From an uncultured Eubacteriales bacterium (GTDB lineage: Bacteria > Bacillota > Clostridia > Peptostreptococcales > Anaerovoracaceae): a stretch of 6,426 bases of DNA. Shown here piece after piece: positions 1-5,396 of this stretch (its first letter is position 1; every line of letters starts with the position of its first letter). The stretch is from NCBI GenBank assembly GCA_902766185.1, contig CACXCQ010000122.1, positions 1-6,426 on the forward strand, read 5' to 3'. The translations under genes were made by a program, and so were the position numbers. The notes beneath the pieces were generated by a model. That model saw only the letters and a program-made list of their open reading frames with translations, was not told where the DNA came from and did not search any database.

Positions 1-60
1 GCGGTCTTCGGCGCGCCGGTAGTCATCTACATGATGATCACCAGAAGGAGGATGCGGTAA
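1..60 (+). CDS. FecCD/BtuC-family ABC permease, C-terminal end only
   Basis: Only the last 19 codons and the TAA stop (58-60) lie in the window. The peptide reads AVFGAPVVIYMMITRRRMR: a hydrophobic segment preceded by G-A-P and ending in a run of arginines. Permeases of the FecCD/BtuC family, which import iron-siderophores, heme or cobalamin, typically finish with a G-A-P-x-F-I-Y-L-L helix and a basic cytoplasmic tail (family knowledge). The ATPase gene starts two bases after this stop, and its ribosome binding site lies inside this coding region. That indicates tight translational coupling and supports the permease call. The substrate cannot be read from this fragment. Confidence 0.72.
   Translation, partial: AVFGAPVVIYMMITRRRMR
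45..51 (+). promoter_or_regulatory. Ribosome binding site of the ABC ATPase, inside the permease gene
   Basis: AAGGAGG lies 10 nt before the ATG at 62 and within the 3' end of the permease gene. It fixes the ATPase start and suggests coupled translation of the two subunits. An ATG at 52 is in the permease frame and stops at once, so it is not a start. Confidence 0.8.
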
Positions 61-61
61 G

Positions 62-1291
62 ATGGGCGAGAAGAAGACAGCAGATGTATACATCAAGATG
101 GACGATCTGTCCGTCGGCTATAACGGCAAGGCCCTGATCCGGGATATCTGCATCGATATCCGGCGCGGCGAGATCGTTACCCTCATCGGCCCGAACGGCG
201 CCGGAAAATCCACGATCCTCAAGAGCATCACCCGCCAGCTGGCGCTGATCGGCGGCAAGGTGATCTTCGACGAGCAGAATCTGCATAAGATGAACTTCCG
301 GGAGCTTTCCCAGAAGATGGCGGTGGTGCTGACGGAACGGATGAAGACGGACCTTCTGACCTGCTACGACATCGTGGCCAGCGGGCGCTATCCCTATACC
401 GGCAAGCTTGGCCTGCTGACGGAAGAGGATGAGCGTATGGTGGACGAGGCCATGGCAGTAGTCAACGCCACGGAACTGGGGCCCAAGGATTTCAACGCCA
501 TCAGCGACGGCCAGCGCCAGCGGGTGCTGCTGGCCAGAGCCATCTGCCAGGATCCGGAGATCATCATACTGGACGAGCCTACATCGTTCCTGGATATCCG
601 CTACAAGCTGGAGCTGCTTTCGATCCTGCGCAACATGGCCAAGAAAAAAGGCATCACCGTGATCATGTCCCTGCACGAGATCGACCTGGCGGAGAAGATC
701 TCCGACCGGATCATCTGCGTCAAGGGTGACCGGATCTACCGCTACGGCGCGCCGGAGGACATCTTCCACGAGGAGACGATCCGGCAGCTTTATGAGATCG
801 ACAACGGCTTCTTCGATCCTCTCTTCGGGAGCATCGAACTGCCGGCCCCCACGGGCAAAGGCTGGAGCAACCTGTTTGGAGGCGAAGCGGAGGACAATGG
901 GGCAGACGATGCCGAAGCGGACGCCGCCGATACGGACGCCCCGGACGCCGATGCATCTCCGGTGATGGTCATTTCCTCCGGAGGAAGCGGGATCCCGGTC
1001 TATCGGCGCCTGCAGAAGCAGAACATCCCCTTTATCGCGGGGATCCTCGCGGAGAACGACATCGACTATCAGCTGGCCCGGCTTCTGGCGGAAGAAGTCA
1101 TTGTCACGCCTGCCTTTGAGGAACTCTCCGAACAGGCACTGGCCAGAGCGGAGGAAACGATGGACAGGTGCGGCCGGGTACTGGTCACGGAATTCCCCGT
1201 GGGTACGATGAACCGACGGATCACGGAGCTTCTGGAGAAGGCCCGCCGGGAAGGAAAACTGGAAATCGTACACCCGGCGGAAAAAATGTGA
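62..1291 (+). CDS. FecE/BtuD-type ABC transporter ATPase with extra C-terminal domain
   Basis: This 409-residue protein is the likely energising subunit of the importer whose permease ends at 60. Visible motifs are Walker A GPNGAGKST (43-51), signature ISDGQRQ (147-153), Walker B IIILDEP (167-173), D-loop SFLD (175-178) and the H-loop histidine (H205 in SLHEID). The signature has ISDGQ instead of LSGGQ, and the Q-loop region reads VVLTERM (about 88-94) without the usual Gln. From memory, both are typical of a clostridial iron/cobalamin ATPase subgroup. Ordinary FecE/BtuD proteins have about 250-270 residues. Here an acidic, low-complexity linker (about 275-299, rich in D, A and E) leads to a further domain (about 300-405) that starts with a beta strand and a glycine-rich turn (VMVISSGGSG), Rossmann-like in appearance. 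Some archaeal BtuD proteins carry a similar extension, which favours a cobalamin or other tetrapyrrole substrate (inference). Iron-siderophore or heme import remains possible. Confidence 0.9.
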   Translation: MGEKKTADVYIKMDDLSVGYNGKALIRDICIDIRRGEIVTLIGPNGAGKSTILKSITRQLALIGGKVIFDEQNLHKMNFRELSQKMAVVLTERMKTDLLTCYDIVASGRYPYTGKLGLLTEEDERMVDEAMAVVNATELGPKDFNAISDGQRQRVLLARAICQDPEIIILDEPTSFLDIRYKLELLSILRNMAKKKGITVIMSLHEIDLAEKISDRIICVKGDRIYRYGAPEDIFHEETIRQLYEIDNGFFDPLFGSIELPAPTGKGWSNLFGGEAEDNGADDAEADAADTDAPDADASPVMVISSGGSGIPVYRRLQKQNIPFIAGILAENDIDYQLARLLAEEVIVTPAFEELSEQALARAEETMDRCGRVLVTEFPVGTMNRRITELLEKARREGKLEIVHPAEKM

Positions 1292-1330
1292 TAAAATATA
1301 TCTGAGGAGAAGCGGAAGGAGGAGTGCCTT

Positions 1331-1645
1331 ATGATGAGATTCGGATGGTTCAGAGACCCTGACAATATAGTGTATTCCGATGTGAATGAGTTTGCCGATC
1401 ACTTCGGCAGGGAGACCGGTGTGCAGAACTTCCGGGAAAAGCTGGAGGAGTTCCGGGACAATCCCACGAAGGAGGGGATCCTGCTGAAGGGCAAGAAGAG
1501 GACTACCGTGAAGCTGTTCATTCCGGATCTGTACTTTGAGGACAAGCCGGAGAAGCTTCTGATGGGCGACACGGTATGGGTCTACATGGGAGAGTATTAC
1601 CCTTGTCACTGCGTCTACTGGCCGAGAGAAGAGGAGCAGGAATAG
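1331..1645 (+). CDS. Hypothetical 104-residue protein
   Basis: I do not recognise this family. The protein is soluble, has no signal peptide or membrane segment, and is rich in charged and aromatic residues. It begins MMRFGWFRDPDN, contains a probable helix (about 31-44), then beta-rich segments around KRTTVKLFIPDLYF (56-69) and DTVWVYMGEYY (80-90). Near the end is a compact C-H-C cluster (C92, H93, C94), which might bind a metal but lacks partner residues elsewhere. AAGGAGG (1316-1322) serves either ATG 1331 (8 nt away) or ATG 1334 (11 nt away), and I take the first. It lies 39 nt after the ATPase and before the terminator at 1668, so it is probably the last gene of the uptake operon. No function is assigned. 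Confidence 0.72.
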   Translation: MMRFGWFRDPDNIVYSDVNEFADHFGRETGVQNFREKLEEFRDNPTKEGILLKGKKRTTVKLFIPDLYFEDKPEKLLMGDTVWVYMGEYYPCHCVYWPREEEQE

Positions 1646-1667
1646 GGAGCAGATAAAGACGGATATC

Positions 1668-1701
1668 AACGCAGCTGTCCTTTCGGGGAGCTGCGTTTTT
1701 T
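1668..1701 (+). terminator. Intrinsic terminator of the uptake operon
   Basis: A perfect 9-bp stem pairs AACGCAGCT (1668-1676) with AGCTGCGTT (1689-1697). It may be lengthened by TCC/GGG pairs in the loop, and it runs directly into six T residues (1696-1701). It lies 23 nt after the stop of the 104-residue gene, where an operon end is expected. Confidence 0.9.
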
Positions 1702-1760
1702 ATGCCCGAAAATGGAAATTATAAAATCCGAAAACGGTTATATATGAATACCGAATTTGG

Positions 1761-1789
1761 TTGACAAACGGTTGTTCGCGATGTATCAT
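1761..1789 (+). promoter_or_regulatory. Sigma-A promoter of the HTH-Uma2 gene
   Basis: A perfect -35 TTGACA (1761-1766) is separated by exactly 17 bp from the -10 TATCAT (1784-1789). The promoter follows the terminator and an AT-rich stretch, and the gene starts 35 nt after the -10. The heptamer AACGGTT occurs at 1733-1739 and again at 1767-1773, directly after the -35. This pair could be an operator, perhaps for the HTH domain of the gene's own product (speculative). Confidence 0.85.
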
Positions 1790-1824
1790 GAACACACAAA
1801 GGCAGGAAAGCGGGGTGATCGGAA

Positions 1825-2664
1825 ATGACGATCGAAGAGATGAGGAGATTGAAGAAGGAGCGGGGATATACGAACGAGTACATCTGCGACGGATCCGGTG
1901 TGCCGCTGGGAACGGTGCAGAAGATCTTTTCCGGAGAGACGAGATCCCCGCGTTACGATACGATGCAGGCGCTGGAGAAGTTCTTCGCGGAGGAACACTA
2001 CGCAGTCTATTCCGGACCGGTGTACGACTATCCTCCGGAGGGCGAACGGGTAGTGGTGAAGGAGGGCGGCGCCCTCAGCGCTCATAATGGGATCCCTCAG
2101 GGGAAGCACACAGCGGAGGACTATTACCGGTTGCGCGAGCACGAGCGGATCGAGCTCATCGACGGGGTCATCTACAATCTGGCGACGCCGACGACAATGC
2201 ACCAATTCATCATCATGACGCTCATGGTGGAACTGGAACTGTTCATCCGCTCCCGCGGCGGAGACTGCATTCCGTTTCCGGCGCCGGTATCCGTTCACCT
2301 CGATGGCGACGACGCCACCGTTGTGGAACCGGACATCAGCATCGTCTGTGACCGCAGCAGGCTGGCAGGCGAGCGGATATGGGGAGCGCCCGATCTGGTC
2401 ATCGAGGTCCTCTCGCCGTCCACCCGCAGGAAGGACATGACGATCAAGTACCAGAAGTATGCTGACGCGGGCGTTCGGGAGTACTGGATCATCGATCCGC
2501 AGAATCAGAAGGTCATCGTCTACGACTTTGAGCAGGACTACCTGATCAGCCTGTACACCTTCCGGGACCGCGTGCCGGTAGGGATCTGGGACGGGGAGTG
2601 CGAGATCGACTTCGCGTCCATCACGGACCGGATGGCGGAGATCTACGGGGAGAGACAGGAATAA
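1825..2664 (+). CDS. Helix-turn-helix / Uma2 (DUF820) nuclease-like fusion protein
   Basis: This 279-residue protein has two parts. Residues about 3-54 look like an XRE-type helix-turn-helix (MRRLKKERGYTNEYI, then GVPLGTVQKIFSGETRSPRY). Residues about 96-265 match the Uma2/DUF820 family, a PD-(D/E)XK nuclease fold. Its hallmarks are ERIELIDGVIY (108-117), EPDISIVC (168-175), PDLVIEVLSPSTRRKD (189-204) and KYQKYADAGVREYWIIDP (208-225). Likely active-site residues are D170, E194 and K208, placed from family knowledge. Uma2 proteins are abundant and few have a known function, so DNA cleavage is not established. The start at 1825 has only a weak GGGGTG site (1812-1817), but the HTH begins right there; ATG 1788 is out of frame. 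The gene stands alone between a terminator and the riboswitch promoter. No terminator is visible after it, so some read-through into the next leader is possible. Confidence 0.88.
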   Translation: MTIEEMRRLKKERGYTNEYICDGSGVPLGTVQKIFSGETRSPRYDTMQALEKFFAEEHYAVYSGPVYDYPPEGERVVVKEGGALSAHNGIPQGKHTAEDYYRLREHERIELIDGVIYNLATPTTMHQFIIMTLMVELELFIRSRGGDCIPFPAPVSVHLDGDDATVVEPDISIVCDRSRLAGERIWGAPDLVIEVLSPSTRRKDMTIKYQKYADAGVREYWIIDPQNQKVIVYDFEQDYLISLYTFRDRVPVGIWDGECEIDFASITDRMAEIYGERQE

Positions 2665-2688
2665 ACCGACAAGAAACAATCTGAGGTG

Positions 2689-2717
2689 TTGCCGTTACAG
2701 GCGGCCGGTGATATAAT
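2689..2717 (+). promoter_or_regulatory. Extended -10 promoter of the B12-controlled operon
   Basis: The -10 hexamer TATAAT (2712-2717) is perfect and carries the extended -10 TG (2709-2710). The -35 is a partial match, TTGCCG (2689-2694), with a 17-bp spacer. Transcription should start near 2724, just ahead of the riboswitch aptamer. The -35 begins only 25 nt after the Uma2 stop codon. Confidence 0.85.
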
Positions 2718-2742
2718 GAATGCGCTGGGCGGCAAACAGAAA

Positions 2743-2963
2743 GCCGGCCAGATTATTCGGGAATACAGAACCGACAGGTGCCGGACCGAAAGGCTCCGGA
2801 TAATAGGGAAGCAGGTGCGATTCCTGCGCGAGCTCGTCACTGTAAGCGGGTGGCCATAGCCAGGCGGAACAGCGGAGACTGTTTCGGAGCCACTGGGGGA
2901 GTTGATCCTCTGGGAAGGCGGACTTTGGCCCAGTCCCGTAAGTCAGGAGACCTGCCTGCCGGC
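2743..2963 (+). ncRNA. Cobalamin (B12) riboswitch aptamer
   Basis: The conserved landmarks of the cobalamin riboswitch occur in the right order: ACAGGTGCC (2774-2782), AATAGGGAA (2802-2810), the CAGG-TGCGATT-CCTG hairpin (about 2812-2825), TCACTGTAAGC (2837-2847), GCCACTGG (2889-2896), TGGGAAGGC (2911-2919) and the B12 box AGTCAGGAGACCTGCC (2941-2956), which matches the consensus closely. The outer ends can close as a P1-like helix through GCCGGC at 2743-2748 and 2958-2963. A hairpin, GGACGG-ATAAA-CCGTCC (2970-2986), follows and could supply the kissing-loop partner (inference). Known members reduce expression of B12 synthesis or uptake genes when an adenosylcobalamin-type ligand binds. The next gene is the CbiK-like lipoprotein, which fits. 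This element explains most of the roughly 450-nt gene-free stretch after the Uma2 gene. Confidence 0.95.
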
Positions 2964-3042
2964 AAACGCGGACGGATAAACCGTCCCGGCCACGAGTCAC
3001 TGGCGGGTGTAAATACTGAATGACAGATCACAGATTCTTCAT

Positions 3043-3080
3043 GAGGCCTTTGCTCCGTTACGCGAAGGCCTCTTGTATTC
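3043..3080 (+). terminator. Probable riboswitch-controlled terminator (expression platform)
   Basis: GAGGCCTTTGC (3043-3053) pairs with GCGAAGGCCTC (3062-3072) through 11 bp with one G-U, leaving an 8-nt loop. The tail TTGTATTCTC is only partly T-rich, and a stronger T run (TTATTTTTTT) comes later at 3088-3097. The hairpin lies between aptamer and start codon, where Gram-positive B12 riboswitches usually place a terminator. It ends 28 nt before the ribosome binding site, so direct occlusion of translation is less likely. I did not find a convincing antiterminator by eye. Confidence 0.6.
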
Positions 3081-3100
3081 TCATCCGTTATTTTTTTCTG

Positions 3101-3109
3101 AAGGAGGAG
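3101..3109 (+). promoter_or_regulatory. Ribosome binding site fixing the cbiK-like start at 3116
   Basis: AAGGAGGAG lies 6 nt before ATG 3116. It shows that the upstream in-frame ATG at 3020, inside the leader, is not the start; the lipoprotein signal peptide also begins at 3116. Confidence 0.9.
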
Positions 3110-3115
3110 TTAGCA

Positions 3116-4363
3116 ATGAAGAATCTCAGAAAACTAATTGTTGTTGCTCTGGCTCTGGTATTTGCCATGGGAATGGGCATCATGATGACCGGCTGCGGCG
3201 AGTCTGAGCAGGCAGATGATCAGACCCCCGTCGCGGAAGAAGAAGACGCGGCAGTGGCGGAAGACGCTGTTGCAGCTTGCAACGCGGCCATCGAGGCGAT
3301 CCAGGTCCAGGAGTGGACAGAAGACACTGATGAGCTGTGCGCTGCGGCGAGAGGCGCCTATGACGCGCTGAGCGATGAGCAGAAGGAACAGCTGGACGAT
3401 CCGGATTACTTCGGTCTGGACACCGGCGATGCGTCCAAGGATGATCCGCTGAATCAGGACGAGATCGGTGAGAACGAACTGCTGGTATGCAGCTTCGGAA
3501 CATCCTTCAATGACAGCAGAGCCACCGACATCGGCGGCGTTGAGAAGGCCCTGCAGGAAGCGTATCCTGACTGGTCCGTCAGAAGAGCGTTCACTGCGCA
3601 GATCATCATCAACCACGTACAGGCCAGAGACGGCGAGAAGATCGACAACGTTCAGCAGGCTCTGGACAGAGCAGTGGACAACGGCGTCAAGAACCTGGTC
3701 ATCCAGCCGACTCACCTGATGCACGGAGCAGAGTATGACGAGCTGACTGAGGCTGTCGAAGCGGTTAAGGACAGCTTCGATTCCGTAGAGATCGCCGAGC
3801 CCCTGCTGGGCGAGGTAGGCGCGGATGCTTCCGCGATCAACGCGGACAAGGAAGCGGTTGCCAAGGCTGCTGTTGCTGAGGCAGTCAAGGTAGCAAAGGC
3901 GGATTCTCTGGACGCACTGGCTGAGGATGGAACGGCCATCGTCTTCATGGGACACGGCACAGGCCACGAGGCTGCGGTGACTTATGACCAGATGCAGACA
4001 CAGATGGATCAGCTGGGTTACAAGAACGTCTTCATCGGCACAGTTGAAGGCAACCCGGCGGATACTGCGCTGCCCGAGGTCAAGAAGGCTGTGGAGAAGG
4101 CCGGATACACCAAGGTCATCCTGCGTCCGCTGATGGTCGTTGCCGGTGACCACGCCAACAACGACATGGCTGGCGACGAAGAGGGATCCTGGTACTATGG
4201 ATTCGTCAACGGCGGTGAGTTCGAGGTCGAAGGCGCTGACGCTCCGGTGGAGATCGGCGAAGGCTTCGGTGCTGACAACGTTTCCTGCCAGATCGAAGGT
4301 CTGGGAAGAATCGCTGACATTGAGAAGATCTACGTGGATCACTCCGGCGCAGTGATGAAATAG
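3116..4363 (+). CDS. cbiK: CbiK-family sirohydrochlorin cobaltochelatase made as a surface lipoprotein
   Basis: From ATG 3116 the protein has 415 residues. A basic start (MKNLRK), a hydrophobic core and the lipobox MTGC (Cys27) make it an exported lipoprotein. Residues about 30-115 form an acidic extension including AARGAYDALSDEQKEQL (77-93), a helical motif common in Gram-positive surface proteins. The CbiK domain runs from about 120: LLVCSFGTSFNDSR, RRAFTAQIIINHV, QPTHLMHGAEYDEL, VFMGHGTGHEA, FIGTVEGNP and PLMVVAGDHANNDMAGDEE. Presumed metal-site residues are H280, E311 and H346. CbiK normally inserts cobalt into sirohydrochlorin in anaerobic B12 synthesis; cytoplasmic versions have about 260-300 residues. 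A periplasmic, heme-binding CbiK is known from Desulfovibrio. Residues about 363-390 look longer than usual. The B12 riboswitch lies directly upstream. The family call is firm, but the reaction outside the membrane is not known. Confidence 0.92.
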   Translation: MKNLRKLIVVALALVFAMGMGIMMTGCGESEQADDQTPVAEEEDAAVAEDAVAACNAAIEAIQVQEWTEDTDELCAAARGAYDALSDEQKEQLDDPDYFGLDTGDASKDDPLNQDEIGENELLVCSFGTSFNDSRATDIGGVEKALQEAYPDWSVRRAFTAQIIINHVQARDGEKIDNVQQALDRAVDNGVKNLVIQPTHLMHGAEYDELTEAVEAVKDSFDSVEIAEPLLGEVGADASAINADKEAVAKAAVAEAVKVAKADSLDALAEDGTAIVFMGHGTGHEAAVTYDQMQTQMDQLGYKNVFIGTVEGNPADTALPEVKKAVEKAGYTKVILRPLMVVAGDHANNDMAGDEEGSWYYGFVNGGEFEVEGADAPVEIGEGFGADNVSCQIEGLGRIADIEKIYVDHSGAVMK

Positions 4364-4381
4364 AGCAGCATGACAGTACAG

Positions 4382-4415
4382 GCAAAGGCAGGAAGGTCTG
4401 CGGACCAGCCTTTGC
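4382..4415 (+). other. Intercistronic hairpin after cbiK
   Basis: GCAAAGGC (4382-4389) pairs with GCCTTTGC (4408-4415), and inside it GGTC (4395-4398) pairs with GACC (4403-4406). There is no T run after it, so it is not a standard terminator. It may protect or process the mRNA between the two lipoprotein genes. Confidence 0.6.
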
Positions 4416-4439
4416 GCGACATAATTGAAAGAGTATAGC
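4412..4439 (+). promoter_or_regulatory. Weak candidate promoter before the second lipoprotein gene
   Basis: TTGCGC (4412-4417) and TATAGC (4434-4439) are spaced by 16 bp. Both hexamers deviate from consensus. If used, the transcript would begin at or just before the large hairpin at 4442. Cotranscription from the riboswitch promoter is at least as likely. Confidence 0.25.
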
Positions 4440-4441
4440 AA

Positions 4442-4490
4442 AGGGAAGTACCGGCTTGTTTGATCAAAAAACGAGGGTCGGTACTTCCTT
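4442..4490 (+). other. Large intercistronic hairpin between the lipoprotein genes
   Basis: GGAAGTACCG (4444-4453) pairs perfectly with CGGTACTTCC (4479-4488). A-T and G-U pairs extend it outward to 4442/4490, and inner pairs TTGTTT/AAACGA can lengthen it. The sequence after it (GTGCATCATCC) is not T-rich, so termination would be inefficient at best. It ends 12 nt before the weak ribosome binding site at 4503. It may be an attenuator, a processing or stabilising element, or a protein-binding site. Confidence 0.7.
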
Positions 4491-4515
4491 GTGCATCATC
4501 CGAAAGGCAATAATA

Positions 4516-5355
4516 ATGAGAAAAAAAGTGTTTTTAATCATCATGGCGGCGGTCACGGCGCTGGCCATGGGAATCCTGGTCGGCTGTGGTTCAGGCAGTG
4601 GGGACGAGACGGGCGCCGCAGACGCAGGCGAGGCAGCGGTAAATGACGCGGGCCTGGCGGACGGGACATACGTGGTCACCTTCGTCTCGGATCACAGCAT
4701 GTTCCACGTCAACGATTTCAACAATGACAAGGGGATCATGACGGTAAAAGACGGTGAAATGACGGTGCACGTCAGTCTTCAGTCGAAGAAGATCGTCAAC
4801 CTGTTCTACGGCAATAAGGAAGACGCCCAGAAGGAGGGCGCCGAAATGCTGCCCCGGACCGTGGATGAGATCGATTACGGCGACGGCTATGTTGAAGAGG
4901 TATACGGATTCGATGTTCCCGTGCCGTATCTGGACAAGCCTTTCGAGGTATCCCTCATCGGCACCCACGACAACTGGTACACGCACAACGTGACCGTTTC
5001 CGATCCGGTGCCGGGTGACGACATCCACGCCGGAACGCAGATCGATCTGGAGGACGGCGAGTATCAGGTCGATGTGGTCAAGGAAGGCGGCACTGGCAGA
5101 GCGGAGATCGAGAGTCCAACAGCCATGACCGTGAAGGATGGCGCGGCCACCATGACGGTGACCTGGGACAGCGAGAACTATGACTATATGATGGTGGACG
5201 GCGAGAAGTACGAACCGGTGAACGAAGAGGGCAATTCCGCTTTTGAGATCCCGGTGCCGAAGCTGAACGAGCCGTTCAAGGTCATCGGCGACACCACCGC
5301 CATGAGCGAGCCCCACGAGATCGAGTACGAGCTGACGGTCACGCTGGTGGAGTAA
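4516..5355 (+). CDS. Surface lipoprotein with two tandem beta-rich, NEAT-like modules
   Basis: I choose ATG 4516 (279 residues): AAAGG (4503-4507) lies 8 nt upstream and a lipoprotein signal peptide follows at once (MRKKVFLIIM, lipobox LVGC, Cys24). An upstream in-frame TTG at 4456 lies inside a hairpin and is unlikely. After a small-residue linker come two related modules, about 47-164 and 178-279. Each starts DG-x-Y-x-V (DGTYVV; DGEYQV), then has MTVKDG (75-80; 204-209), and later F-(D/E)-(I/V)-P-V-P (132-137; 243-248) followed by (K/E)-P-F. The order resembles NEAT heme-binding domains (DGTY, LTVKDGK, VPDLSKP, Y-D-x-x-Y), but the classical heme motif is absent. H60, M62, H64, Y155 and H157 in module 1 and M263 and H267 in module 2 are possible ligands. 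Between a CbiK lipoprotein and cobI, binding of a tetrapyrrole or metal chelate is plausible (inference). Confidence 0.85.
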   Translation: MRKKVFLIIMAAVTALAMGILVGCGSGSGDETGAADAGEAAVNDAGLADGTYVVTFVSDHSMFHVNDFNNDKGIMTVKDGEMTVHVSLQSKKIVNLFYGNKEDAQKEGAEMLPRTVDEIDYGDGYVEEVYGFDVPVPYLDKPFEVSLIGTHDNWYTHNVTVSDPVPGDDIHAGTQIDLEDGEYQVDVVKEGGTGRAEIESPTAMTVKDGAATMTVTWDSENYDYMMVDGEKYEPVNEEGNSAFEIPVPKLNEPFKVIGDTTAMSEPHEIEYELTVTLVE

Positions 5356-5396
5356 TGATCGCGACGGATAATCACAGAGAGTAAAGGAGAACACAC

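Noticed and set aside
1292..1330. Promoter with a TAAAAT -10 (1292-1297) before the 104-residue gene
   Set aside because: No acceptable -35 sequence lies 16-18 bp upstream, and cotranscription with the ATPase is simpler.
38..1669. 543-codon open frame on the minus strand
   Set aside because: It lies opposite the ABC ATPase, which has all expected motifs. The translation is low-complexity and rich in L, R, H and V without recognisable domains, typical of an antisense shadow in GC-rich DNA.
1786..2679. 297-codon open frame on the minus strand
   Set aside because: It mirrors the HTH-Uma2 gene, which has a promoter and conserved motifs on the + strand.
2829..3009. The three CACTG copies in the leader as a repeat array or CRISPR-like element
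   Set aside because: Two copies are standard riboswitch motifs, and spacing and flanks are not regular. Only the longer 2993-3009 similarity was kept as a finding.
2778..3023. 81-codon open frame on the + strand across the leader
   Set aside because: It overlaps the cobalamin riboswitch, whose conserved RNA motifs explain the sequence; no ribosome binding site or protein family is evident.
3020..3115. Upstream ATG at 3020 as start of the CbiK-like protein
   Set aside because: It falls inside the riboswitch expression platform, has no ribosome binding site, and would bury the signal peptide that begins at 3116.
3134..4441. 435-codon open frame on the minus strand
   Set aside because: It is antisense to the clear CbiK lipoprotein and has no family features or good ribosome binding site.
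4456..4515. TTG at 4456 as start of the second lipoprotein
   Set aside because: It lies inside the hairpin and would put about 20 residues before a signal peptide that starts cleanly at 4516.
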